Under the pieces are notes generated by a model that worked only from the letters and a program-made list of their open reading frames with translations, was not told where the DNA came from and ran no database searches. DNA of 64,000 nt from Mesorhizobium ciceri WSM4083. GTDB taxonomy: Bacteria; Pseudomonadota; Alphaproteobacteria; Rhizobiales; Rhizobiaceae. Below are positions 38,523 to 47,087 of this stretch, in pieces. Every line of letters begins with the position of its first letter. Position 1 is the stretch's first letter. A program made the position numbers and the translations under genes. The stretch spans positions 376,018-440,017 of the forward strand of contig NZ_JAFG01000005.1 in the NCBI RefSeq assembly GCF_000519305.1, given 5' to 3'.

Positions 38523-38752
38523 TTCGTCATCCACGGGCGGAGCAAGGAGCGAAGCGACGCGGCGCAGACCAGAGGATCCATTCCGTGACGTCGGCCGAAC
38601 CGGTCGAAAAGACCAATCCGGAGTGGTTCAAGCTTCCTGCGGGACTGGTGATAGCGCTAAGTTCTGCACCGTTTTGATCCGCCATACCGTCACGGAATGG
38701 ATCCTCGGGTCTGCGCAGGAGCTTCGCTCCCGCTCCGCCCGTGGATGACGAA
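38523..38752. repeat. Long inverted-repeat element between DUF502 and glmS
   Basis: Two arms of about 65-68 bp (38523-38590 and 38688-38752) are inverted copies with a few mismatches. They share TTCGTCATCCACGGGCGGAG at the outer ends and GGATCCATTCCGTGACG at the inner ends. The 97-bp middle carries no ORF. Similar sequences recur between genes in Mesorhizobium genomes from memory. The element lies 10 bp beyond the glmS stop and may act as a 3' structure. The rest of the 394-bp interval (38369-38522) shows nothing I can name. Confidence 0.75.
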
Positions 38753-38762
38753 AGGATGAGGC

Positions 38763-40586
38763 CTACTCCACCGTCACCGATTTCGCCAGATTGCGCGGCT
38801 GGTCGACGTCGGTGCCCATGAACACGGCGGTGAAATAGGCCAGCATCTGGATCGGCAGCGCGTAGATGATCGGCGAGATGATTTCCGGCACATCGGGTAG
38901 GATAATCGTCTCCATCGTCTTCACGCTTACCTGTGCAGCACCCTTGCTGTCCGTGATCAGGATGATCTTGCCGCCGCGCGCCGCCACTTCCTGCATGTTC
39001 GACACGGTTTTTTCGAAAATGCGGTCGTGCGGCGCAATGACGATGACCGGCATGTTCTCGTCGATCAGCGCGATCGGCCCGTGCTTCAACTCGCCCGCGG
39101 CATAGCCCTCGGCATGGATGTAGGAGATTTCCTTGAGTTTCAGCGCGCCTTCCATGGCCAGCGGGAAGTTGGTGTCGCGGCCGAGATAGAGCACGTTCTT
39201 GTAGTGCGCGAGGTCGCGCGCGATCTTTTCGATCTGATGGTCGAGCTTGAGCACCTGGTTGGCAAAGCGGGGCGCTTCCGACAGTTCGCGCACAAAGGTC
39301 TTTTCCTGCTCCTTCGAGATTGTCCCGCGCGCCACGCCGGCGCGCACGGCGAGCGAGGCCAGCACGGACAGCTGGCAGGTGAACGCCTTGGTCGAAGCGA
39401 CGCCGATCTCCGGTCCGGCTAGCGTCGGCAGCACGACGTCGGATTCGCGCGCCATCGTCGATTCGCGCACATTGACGACGGCGCCGATCTTCATGCCGGC
39501 CTTGCGGCAGTAGCGCAGCGAGGCCAGCGTGTCGGCGGTCTCGCCCGATTGCGAGATGAAAAATGCCGCGTCGTTCTTCGACAGCGGCATTTCGCGGTAG
39601 CGGAATTCGGAGGCGACATCGATGTCTACCGGCAGCCGCGCATAACGCTCGAACCAGTATTTGCCGATCAGGCCGGCAAGATAGGCGGTACCGCAAGCCG
39701 AAATCGCCAGCCGGTTGATCTCTGCGAAATTGAACGGCAGATCCAGCGGCTTGGAGACACCGCCGACAAAATCGAGATAATTCGCCAGCGTATGCGAGAT
39801 CACCTCGGGCTGCTCATGGATCTCCTTCTCCATGAAATGGCGCCGGTTGCCCTTGTCGACCATGAAGCTGGTCGAGAGCGACTGCTGACGCTTGCGATCG
39901 ACCTTTTTGCCGTCGATATCGAAGATGGTGACGCCGTCGCGGCGCACCACCGCCCAGTCGCCATCTTCCAGATAAGTGATCGAATTGGTGAACGGGGCGA
40001 GCGCGATGGCGTCGGAGCCCAGGAACATCTCGCCATCGCCATGGCCGACGGCCAAAGGCGGACCGTTGCGGGCACCGACGATCAGGTCCTCGTCGCCCTT
40101 GAACATGATGGCCAGCGCAAAGGCGCCTTCCAGCCGCTTCAGCGCCTGGTGCGCGGCTTCGACCGGCTTCAGCCCCCTGGCGAGTTCGCGCGCCACCAGA
40201 TGCGCGACGACCTCGGTGTCGGTCTGCGACGAGAACGAATAGCCGTCGCGGACCAGCTCGTCGCGCAGTTCGGCGAAATTCTCGATGATGCCGTTGTGGA
40301 CGATGGCGACGCCATCGGAAAAATGCGGATGCGCATTGGTCTCGTTGGGCACGCCATGCGTCGCCCAGCGTGTGTGGCCGATGCCGATCGTGCCGTCGAG
40401 CGGCTCGTTTTTCAGCAAGCGTTCGAGGTTGACCAGCTTGCCTTCGGCGCGGCGGCGAGCGAGTTCGCCACGCTCGATGGTGGCGACGCCGGCCGAGTCA
40501 TAGCCACGGTACTCCAACCGCTTCAACGCATCGACGATAAGCGGCGCAACCTGCGAGTGGCCGACGATTCCAACGATACCGCACAT
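38763..40586 (-). CDS. glmS: Glutamine-fructose-6-phosphate aminotransferase (isomerizing)
   Basis: A 607-residue GlmS that makes glucosamine 6-phosphate for peptidoglycan and lipopolysaccharide. The N-terminal glutaminase has the catalytic Cys2 (MCGIVGIVG), GIGHTRWATHG and THxDxx-like SQTDTEVVAHL. Two SIS sugar-isomerase domains follow (about 290-420 and 460-600; SACGTAYLAG, FISQSGETADTLASLR). It ends in the typical DQPRNLAKSVTVE. It is 176 bp downstream of glmU, on the same strand. No glmS ribozyme is seen upstream, as expected for alphaproteobacteria. Confidence 0.96.
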   Translation of the reverse strand: MCGIVGIVGHSQVAPLIVDALKRLEYRGYDSAGVATIERGELARRRAEGKLVNLERLLKNEPLDGTIGIGHTRWATHGVPNETNAHPHFSDGVAIVHNGIIENFAELRDELVRDGYSFSSQTDTEVVAHLVARELARGLKPVEAAHQALKRLEGAFALAIMFKGDEDLIVGARNGPPLAVGHGDGEMFLGSDAIALAPFTNSITYLEDGDWAVVRRDGVTIFDIDGKKVDRKRQQSLSTSFMVDKGNRRHFMEKEIHEQPEVISHTLANYLDFVGGVSKPLDLPFNFAEINRLAISACGTAYLAGLIGKYWFERYARLPVDIDVASEFRYREMPLSKNDAAFFISQSGETADTLASLRYCRKAGMKIGAVVNVRESTMARESDVVLPTLAGPEIGVASTKAFTCQLSVLASLAVRAGVARGTISKEQEKTFVRELSEAPRFANQVLKLDHQIEKIARDLAHYKNVLYLGRDTNFPLAMEGALKLKEISYIHAEGYAAGELKHGPIALIDENMPVIVIAPHDRIFEKTVSNMQEVAARGGKIILITDSKGAAQVSVKTMETIILPDVPEIISPIIYALPIQMLAYFTAVFMGTDVDQPRNLAKSVTVE

Positions 40587-40762
40587 ACAGAAAGCCCCCG
40601 ATTCCCCATGGAAAACCAGCGCTATTTAGGGATGGCCGGCCCGCCGCGAAAGTCACATTGCATTTCGTCCCGTGTAATGGAACGCTTCTTGCTCGCATGC
40701 ACCATGACAGACCGCTCTTGCCATCCGGTTACTGCAATCGTTCGGTTTTGTGCGGGCCGGTC

Positions 40763-42121
40763 TTACTTTTTCTTCGCCGCCGCCGCCGAAGCAAAGCGCT
40801 CGCGCAACTCCTTGCCCTTGCCTGGAATCGTCTTCTGGCGGGCGCGGCCGAAGGCCAGCGCGTCGTCGGGCACGCTTTCGGTGATCACGCTGCCCGAGGC
40901 GATGTAGCCGCCCTTGCCGATGGTGACAGGCGCCACCAGCGACGAATTCGAACCGACAAAGGCGCCCTCGCCGATATCGGTGAAGAATTTCGAATAGCCG
41001 TCATAATTGCAGGTGATGGTGCCGGCGCCGATATTGGCGCCTGCGCCGACGCGGGCATCGCCGATATAGGTCAAATGGTTGACCTTCGCGCCCTCTTCGA
41101 TAACAGCTTGCTTGACCTCGCAGAAATTGCCGACCTTTGCCTTGTTCCGGAGATCCGCACCCGGCCGCAGCCGCGCGTAGGGCCCGACATCGCAATTCGA
41201 CGCGATGGTGGCGCCTTCGATATGGCTGAAGGCATGGATCTTGGCGCCCGTGGCGATCTTCACGCCCGGACCGAACCAGACATTGGGCTCGACGATCGTA
41301 TCAGTGCCAATTTCGGTGTCGTGCGAGAAATACACCGTCTCCGGCGCGATCAGCGTCACGCCCGACAGCATCGCTTCGTGCCGCCGGCGCGCCTGCCAGA
41401 TGCCCTCGGCCTGCGCCAGTTCGGCGCGGTTGTTGATGCCGAGCGCGCTTTCGAAGCTGGCTTCGGTGGCGACGACATCGAGGCCCTGCCCACTGGCGAT
41501 CTCGACAATGTCGGTGAGATAATACTCGCCCTTGGCGTTCTTGTTGCCGACCTGATCGAGCAGCGTCAGAGCGTGGGCGCCGGCCACCGCCATCATGCCG
41601 GCATTGCAGAAGCCGATCTTCCTCTCCTCCTCGGAGCAGTCCTTCTCCTCGCGGATGGCGATCAGCTTGCCGTCCTTTTCGATCAACCGGCCATAACCGG
41701 CGGGACTGGGAGGACGGAAGCCGATGACCACGACGGCAGCACCTTCAGCCAGTTTCAGCCGCGCTACTGTCAGCGCATCGGCGTCGATCAGCGGCGTGTC
41801 GCCAAACATCACGAGAATATCGTCATAACCCTTTGATATCGCTTCGCGCGCGGCCAGCACGGCATGCGCGGTGCCGAGGCGCTTGTCCTGCACGAAGGTC
41901 TCGGCCTTCGGAGCGAATTTCGCCGCGGCCTTGCGCATCTCTTCCGCGCCATGGCCAATCACCAGCGCCTGACTGCCGGCGCCCGCGGCTTCGGCCGCCT
42001 TCACCACATGGGCCACCATCGGCAGCCCGGCAATCTGGTGCAACACCTTCGGCAGCGCACTCTTCATGCGTGTGCCTTCGCCGGCGGCGAGGATGACGGA
42101 CAGGCAGGATCTCTGGCTCAT
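40763..42121 (-). CDS. glmU: Bifunctional UDP-GlcNAc pyrophosphorylase / glucosamine-1-P acetyltransferase
   Basis: A 452-residue GlmU that performs the last two steps to UDP-GlcNAc. The N-terminal uridyltransferase has [19 protein letters not shown]. The C-terminal half is a left-handed beta helix (hexapeptide repeats) with [14 protein letters not shown] and [15 protein letters not shown]. The start at 42121 puts the nucleotide-binding loop at residue 11, as normal; an ATG at 42136 is also possible. It precedes glmS in a probable operon. Confidence 0.95.
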   Translation of the reverse strand: MSQRSCLSVILAAGEGTRMKSALPKVLHQIAGLPMVAHVVKAAEAAGAGSQALVIGHGAEEMRKAAAKFAPKAETFVQDKRLGTAHAVLAAREAISKGYDDILVMFGDTPLIDADALTVARLKLAEGAAVVVIGFRPPSPAGYGRLIEKDGKLIAIREEKDCSEEERKIGFCNAGMMAVAGAHALTLLDQVGNKNAKGEYYLTDIVEIASGQGLDVVATEASFESALGINNRAELAQAEGIWQARRRHEAMLSGVTLIAPETVYFSHDTEIGTDTIVEPNVWFGPGVKIATGAKIHAFSHIEGATIASNCDVGPYARLRPGADLRNKAKVGNFCEVKQAVIEEGAKVNHLTYIGDARVGAGANIGAGTITCNYDGYSKFFTDIGEGAFVGSNSSLVAPVTIGKGGYIASGSVITESVPDDALAFGRARQKTIPGKGKELRERFASAAAAKKK

Positions 42122-42253
42122 GGAAGGGACAACCATATGAAAAGGGATCAGGAATCGAAGATAGGTAGCATCTGGCGCCATGCTGCACCAATGCGGTTAA
42201 ATTCCGGTGAGGCGACGGGCTGAAGACTTCCGATCTCAGGAAATCGGCGGCTC

Positions 42254-42691
42254 TCACATCAGGCCGTGTTTCCTGAATTCAGCCTGTTCGTCGCCAGCGA
42301 TCCAGCCAAACACCTTCAGATCGCCATCGCGTTGTTCGACCAGATAGTTGATCGCGAAATCGATGGTCACAGGACTCCCGTCCTTCCGCTCATAGTCACC
42401 GGACCAGTTCACCTCAGCCACGCAATGGTCCTGATTGATTGGCATCACCGAGACATCGACAAAGGTCATCCTCCTGGTGCCGATGGCACGATAGGCCTCA
42501 AAACCCTTTTTCATGATGTCCTTCAACTGCTGGCCATTCTCGCCAACCATGACCGCTGCCGGCGTCACGGAGACAAAGCCGGTTGAATACATGTCGCCAA
42601 CGTCGTCCAGATCAGCGTTTCCGGCGATCGCATCGTTGTAGATCTTCTCGTAGGTCTTGAAGAACTTTTGCACGTCTGCCTTGGCTACCAT
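42254..42691 (-). CDS. NTF2/SnoaL-like small protein
   Basis: A 145-residue protein with the fold pattern of nuclear transport factor 2-like proteins: an N-terminal helix (FFKTYEKIYNDAIAGNADLDDVGDMY), then curved-sheet strands ending in VFGWIAGDEQAEFRKHGL. No catalytic residues can be named, and the function is unknown. The start at 42691 has GGGAGG six bases upstream, which rejects the longer frame to 42817. It overlaps nothing and lies between glmU and ccdA on the same strand. Confidence 0.7.
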   Translation of the reverse strand: MVAKADVQKFFKTYEKIYNDAIAGNADLDDVGDMYSTGFVSVTPAAVMVGENGQQLKDIMKKGFEAYRAIGTRRMTFVDVSVMPINQDHCVAEVNWSGDYERKDGSPVTIDFAINYLVEQRDGDLKVFGWIAGDEQAEFRKHGLM

Positions 42692-42774
42692 TCTCGCCTC
42701 CCGGCTCGAAAAAGCGTCAGTTGATGGTCTGACGCTGCAACGCGGGCTCCCATGCATCGTTCCGCCGAGGCGAC

Positions 42775-43521
42775 CTACCCCAAGCGCCCCAGAACCGGGA
42801 AATTCTCCAGCAGCCAATAAGACACGGTCTGCACGCCACCGGTGAGGAAAAACACGCCGGCGACCACCAGCAGCGCGCCTATTGCTTTTTCGACCCGGCC
42901 GAGATGAACGCGGAATTTGCCGAGGAAGCGCATGAAGGCGCCGGAAAACAGCGCTGCGATCAGGAACGGGATACCCAGCCCGAGCGAATAGGCGGCGAGC
43001 AGCAGCGCGCCCTCGCCCACCGTTTCGCGGCCGCCCGCCAGCGTCAGGATCGGTCCCAGCACCGGGCCGATACAGGGCGTCCAGCCGAAAGCGAAGGCCA
43101 GCCCCATGACATAGGCCGCGACCGCGCTTGCCGGCTTGCCCTGCGACTGGAACCGCGCCTCGCGCGACAAAAGCGGAATGCGCAGGATGCCGAGGAAATT
43201 CAGGCCCATGAGGATGATCAGCACGCCGGCGCCCATCGCCAGCGGCTCCTGCCAGATACGCAGCATCCGGCCGATGGTCGAAGCGCCGGCGCCAAGCGCG
43301 ACAAAGACGGTCGAGAAGCCGAGCACGAAGGCAATCGAGGAATAAAGCAGCGCGCCGCGTGCGCCTTCACGCGCTGTCGCACCCGCATTGCCACGGAAAT
43401 CGTCGACCGAGACGCCGGCCATATAGCAGAGATAGGGCGGCACCAGCGGCAGCACGCAAGGCGACAGGAACGAGATCGCTCCCGCCCCGACCGCGCTGAC
43501 ATAGCCGATGTCCAATGCCAT
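42775..43521 (-). CDS. ccdA: Cytochrome c biogenesis protein CcdA
   Basis: A 248-residue membrane protein with six membrane segments. The conserved redox cysteines appear in FLSPCVLPLVPPYLCYMAG and FGWTPCIGPVLGPIL. CcdA carries reducing equivalents from cytoplasmic thioredoxin across the membrane for cytochrome c maturation and periplasmic thiol reduction. ATG 43521 has GGAG nine bases upstream; ATG 43551 has no visible ribosome-binding site. Confidence 0.92.
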   Translation of the reverse strand: MALDIGYVSAVGAGAISFLSPCVLPLVPPYLCYMAGVSVDDFRGNAGATAREGARGALLYSSIAFVLGFSTVFVALGAGASTIGRMLRIWQEPLAMGAGVLIILMGLNFLGILRIPLLSREARFQSQGKPASAVAAYVMGLAFAFGWTPCIGPVLGPILTLAGGRETVGEGALLLAAYSLGLGIPFLIAALFSGAFMRFLGKFRVHLGRVEKAIGALLVVAGVFFLTGGVQTVSYWLLENFPVLGRLG

Positions 43522-43707
43522 TTCCAGGAACTCCAATGCCGTGCCGCCCATATAGCGACGCGCAGCCTTGTCCACCAATCACCATTGTGTTGGCAAGATC
43601 ATGCTTGCCCGGAAGAACTGAGAGGGAAGAAACGGCAGCCCCTGTGCGTTGACACAGGGAGGCCGCGATTTCCCGCGCGTCTCCAGATACCAGTCAGGGA
43701 GATTTCC

Positions 43708-44085
43708 ATGAAAACCATAACCGCAGGACTGGCAGCGCTTCTGCTCAGCACCGCCGCATCCTTCGCCGCCGACGCGTGGAAGGAAGCCGAGGTCAATGGC
43801 ACCAAGATCTACACCGATGCCAACGGCATGACGCTTTATACCTATGACAAGGACGAGAAGGGCAAGACCAATTGCTACGACAAATGCGCCACCAACTGGC
43901 CGCCGCTGAAGGCCGAAGCCGGCGCCAAGGCGGACAACGAATGGACCGTCGTCGACCGCACCGACGGCACCAAGATGTGGGCCTATGACGGCAAGCCGGT
44001 CTACACCTTCATCAAGGACAAGAAGCCCGGCGATGTGACCGGCGACGGCGTCGGCGAGGTCTGGCACATCGTCAAGGCCGACTAA
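43708..44085 (+). CDS. Secreted repeat protein with Yx(FWY)xxD-type motifs
   Basis: A 125-residue exported protein with a cleavable signal peptide (ITAGLAALLLSTAASFAADA). Two repeats follow, seen as MTLYTYDKDEKGKTNCYDKC and MWAYDGKPVYTFIKDKKPGD. This matches the COG4315 family of predicted periplasmic or lipo-proteins with YxxxD motifs. The paired cysteines in NCYDKCATNWPPL are family-typical. Function is unknown, possibly redox or metal related. GGGAG is 8 bases before the ATG. The longer frame to 42904 overlaps ccdA antisense and is false. Confidence 0.85.
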   Translation: MKTITAGLAALLLSTAASFAADAWKEAEVNGTKIYTDANGMTLYTYDKDEKGKTNCYDKCATNWPPLKAEAGAKADNEWTVVDRTDGTKMWAYDGKPVYTFIKDKKPGDVTGDGVGEVWHIVKAD

Positions 44086-44288
44086 GCACGCCAATCCCGC
44101 TGCTGGCGGGACAAGGGTTGGTCGCCGGGCATCTCCATGCAGCCGGCGGCCAGCATCGACCAGCCTGTTTTAATGTCGCCCGTTCCTGTTCGGGCAGCAT
44201 TTCAGCGACTCGGCGGAAAAATGAATCGGGTTGTTTCCGCTGACTCAGGACCACCATCTCCCTTTCCCGAAATTCTGTGATTTTCTCC

Positions 44289-44307
44289 ATACACTCTAAG
44301 AGTGTAT
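44289..44307. promoter_or_regulatory. Perfect 19-bp palindrome upstream of topA
   Basis: ATACACTCT, a single central A, then AGAGTGTAT. The perfect 9-bp arms with a one-base centre look like an operator for a dimeric repressor. It lies in the 359-bp gap between the secreted repeat gene and topA, 138 bp before the topA start. Apart from this I see no feature in 44086-44444. Confidence 0.55.
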
Positions 44308-44444
44308 TGCTGCGGACAGCCCCGCAATTTGGGCGCTTCCCCTTGACCGGATGCAAAAGCGCGGCCATGTGAGCGACAAATAGAACGAGATTTCGTCGCG
44401 CGCAGCGGAATTCTTCTGCCGCACCACAGCTGATATGAGACCTC

Positions 44445-47081
44445 ATGGACGTCGTCGTCGTCGAATCGCCGGCCAAGGCGAAGACAATCAACAAATACCT
44501 CGGCAAGAACTACAAGGTTCTGGCCTCGTTCGGCCATATCAGGGATTTGCCGGCCAAGGATGGCTCGGTGCGTCCGGATGAGGATTTCGCCATGTCCTGG
44601 GCGGTCGACACCGCCTCTGGCAAGCGCCTCGCCGACATCGCCAAGGCGGTCAAGGACGCCGACGGCCTGATCCTCGCCACCGATCCGGATCGCGAAGGCG
44701 AAGCCATTTCCTGGCATGTGCTGGAAGTGCTGAAGCAGAAGCGCGCGCTGAAGGACAAGCCGGTCAGCCGCGTCGTCTTCAACGCCATCACCAAATCGTC
44801 GGTGCTGGAGGCGATGGCCAATCCGCGCCAGATCGATGCGCCGCTGGTCGATGCCTATCTCGCCCGCCGGGCGCTGGATTATCTCGTCGGCTTCACGTTG
44901 TCGCCGGTGCTGTGGCGCAAGCTGCCGGGCGCCCGCTCGGCCGGCCGCGTCCAGTCGGTTGCGCTGCGCCTGGTCTGCGACCGCGAATCCGAGATCGAGC
45001 GCTTCATCCGTGAGGAATACTGGCAGATCGCCGCTCTGCTGGGCACGCCGCGCAATGACAATTTCGAAGCGCGGCTGACCGCCTTCGATCGCAAGAAGCT
45101 GCAAAAGCTAGACATTTCCAACAAGGCGCAGGCCGACGACATCAAGTCGATGCTCGAAGGCGCGACCTTCAAGGCGGTGTCGGTGGAAGCCAAGCCGACC
45201 AAGCGCAATCCCGGCCCGCCCTTCACCACTTCGACGCTGCAGCAGGCCGCCTCGTCGGGCCTCGGCTTCTCGGCCAGCCGCACCATGCAGGTGGCGCAAC
45301 GGCTCTATGAAGGCATGGAGATCGGCGGCGAGACCACCGGTCTGATCACCTATATGCGAACCGACGGCGTGCAGATGGCACCCGAGGCGATCGACGCCGC
45401 ACGCGATGCCATTGCCAAGGAATTCGGTCCGAAATACCTGCCGGAAAAGCCGCGCCAATATACAGCCAAGGCCAAGAACGCCCAGGAAGCGCACGAAGCG
45501 ATCCGCCCGACGGATTTCATGCGCACCCCGGCATCGGTCAGGCAATATCTCGATTCCGACCAGATGCGGCTTTATGAGCTGATCTGGAAGCGCGCCATCG
45601 CCAGCCAGATGCAGTCGGCCGAGATCGAACGCACCACCGCCGAGATCGAGGCAGTCAACGGATCGCGCACCGCGGAGCTGCGTGCCATCGGTTCGGTCGT
45701 TCGCTTCGACGGTTTCATCGCCGCCTACACCGACCAGAAGGACGACGATGCGGAAGACGAGGAAAATCGTCGCCTGCCCGAAATCCGCGCCGGCGAGCAG
45801 CTAGCGCGCCAGGCGATCAACGCCACCCAGCACACCACCGAGCCGCCGCCGCGCTATTCCGAAGCGTCGCTGATCAAGAAGCTGGAAGAGCTCGGCATCG
45901 GCCGGCCTTCCACCTACACGGCGATCCTGAAGACGCTCGAAGACCGCGACTATGTCACCATCGACAAGCGCCGGCTGGTGCCGCAGGCCAAGGGCCGGCT
46001 GCTGTCCGCCTTCCTCGAAAGCTTCTTCAAACGCTATGTCGAATACGACTTCACAGCATCTCTGGAAGAGAAGCTCGACGAGATCTCGGACGGCAAGCTC
46101 GCCTGGAAGGACGTGCTGCGCGATTTCTGGAAGGATTTTTCCGGCGCCGTCGCCGATATCAAGGAACTGCGCGTCACCGATGTGCTCGACGCGCTGAATG
46201 AAGAGCTGGCGCCGCTGGTGTTCCCGACGCGAGAGGACGGCTCCAATCCTCGCATCTGCCCGAAATGCGGCACCGGCAATCTGTCGCTGAAGCTCGGCAA
46301 GTTCGGCGCCTTTGTCGGCTGCTCGAACTATCCCGAATGCTCCTTCACCCGCCAGCTCGGCGACGCCGCCAACCCGAATGGCGAGAATGGCGGCGGCGAG
46401 GACGGCACCAAGGTCATCGGCAAGGATCCTTACACGTCAGAGGAAATCACGCTGCGCAGCGGCCGCTTCGGCCCCTATCTGCAGCGTGGCGACGGCAAGG
46501 AAGCCAAGCGCTCCAGCCTGCCCAAGGGCTGGACGGCAGAGTCGATCGACCATGAGAAGGCGCTGGCGCTGCTGTCATTGCCGCGCGATGTCGGCCAGCA
46601 TCCGGAAACCGCCAAGATGATCTCAGCCGGGCTCGGCCGCTACGGCCCGTTCGTGCTGCATGACGGCACCTATGCCAATCTCGAAAGCATCGAGGACGTG
46701 TTCTCGATCGGCCTCAACCGCGCCGTGTCGGTGATCGCCGAGAAGCAGCTGAAGGGCAAGGGCGGCCGCAATGGCGGCACGGCCGCAGCGCTGAAGGAGC
46801 TTGGCGACCATCCCGATGGCGGCGGCAAGATCGTCGTGCGCGACGGCAAATACGGGCCATACGTGAATTTCGGCAAGGTCAACGCCACTCTGCCCAAGGG
46901 CAGGGATCCGCAGTCGGTGACGATCGAGGATGCGCTGGCGTTGATTGCCGAGAAGGAAGCCAAGGGCGGCGGCGGCAAGAAGCCGTTCCGAAAGGCAGCC
47001 GCGGCCAAGACCCCTGCGACCAAGAAAGCGGCAGCCAAGAAGCCGGCTGCGAAGAAGCCGGCCGCGAAGAAAAAAGGATAG
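44445..47081 (+). CDS. topA: DNA topoisomerase I
   Basis: An 878-residue type IA topoisomerase that relaxes negative supercoils. The Toprim domain is at the N-terminus (VVVVESPAKAKTINKYLG, LATDPDREGEAISWH) and the catalytic tyrosine is Y303 in GLITYMRTDGV. A single four-cysteine zinc ribbon follows at about residue 605 (CPKCGTGNLSLKLGKFGAF...C). Repeated GxYGPYV-type modules come next, then a Lys/Ala-rich tail (KKAAAKKPAAKKPAAKKKG) that probably binds DNA. The rnr gene starts 6 bp after the stop. Confidence 0.96.
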   Translation: MDVVVVESPAKAKTINKYLGKNYKVLASFGHIRDLPAKDGSVRPDEDFAMSWAVDTASGKRLADIAKAVKDADGLILATDPDREGEAISWHVLEVLKQKRALKDKPVSRVVFNAITKSSVLEAMANPRQIDAPLVDAYLARRALDYLVGFTLSPVLWRKLPGARSAGRVQSVALRLVCDRESEIERFIREEYWQIAALLGTPRNDNFEARLTAFDRKKLQKLDISNKAQADDIKSMLEGATFKAVSVEAKPTKRNPGPPFTTSTLQQAASSGLGFSASRTMQVAQRLYEGMEIGGETTGLITYMRTDGVQMAPEAIDAARDAIAKEFGPKYLPEKPRQYTAKAKNAQEAHEAIRPTDFMRTPASVRQYLDSDQMRLYELIWKRAIASQMQSAEIERTTAEIEAVNGSRTAELRAIGSVVRFDGFIAAYTDQKDDDAEDEENRRLPEIRAGEQLARQAINATQHTTEPPPRYSEASLIKKLEELGIGRPSTYTAILKTLEDRDYVTIDKRRLVPQAKGRLLSAFLESFFKRYVEYDFTASLEEKLDEISDGKLAWKDVLRDFWKDFSGAVADIKELRVTDVLDALNEELAPLVFPTREDGSNPRICPKCGTGNLSLKLGKFGAFVGCSNYPECSFTRQLGDAANPNGENGGGEDGTKVIGKDPYTSEEITLRSGRFGPYLQRGDGKEAKRSSLPKGWTAESIDHEKALALLSLPRDVGQHPETAKMISAGLGRYGPFVLHDGTYANLESIEDVFSIGLNRAVSVIAEKQLKGKGGRNGGTAAALKELGDHPDGGGKIVVRDGKYGPYVNFGKVNATLPKGRDPQSVTIEDALALIAEKEAKGGGGKKPFRKAAAAKTPATKKAAAKKPAAKKPAAKKKG

Positions 47082-47087
47082 GACAGC

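Noticed and set aside
40587..40762. Possible glmS ribozyme or riboswitch between glmU and glmS
   Set aside because: No conserved ribozyme core was visible; alphaproteobacteria generally lack it.
44072..44506. 144-codon minus-strand frame over the topA promoter
   Set aside because: Runs into the topA start; only the inner 72 codons from 44290 might be real and they lack a ribosome-binding site, so it is only mentioned with the palindrome.
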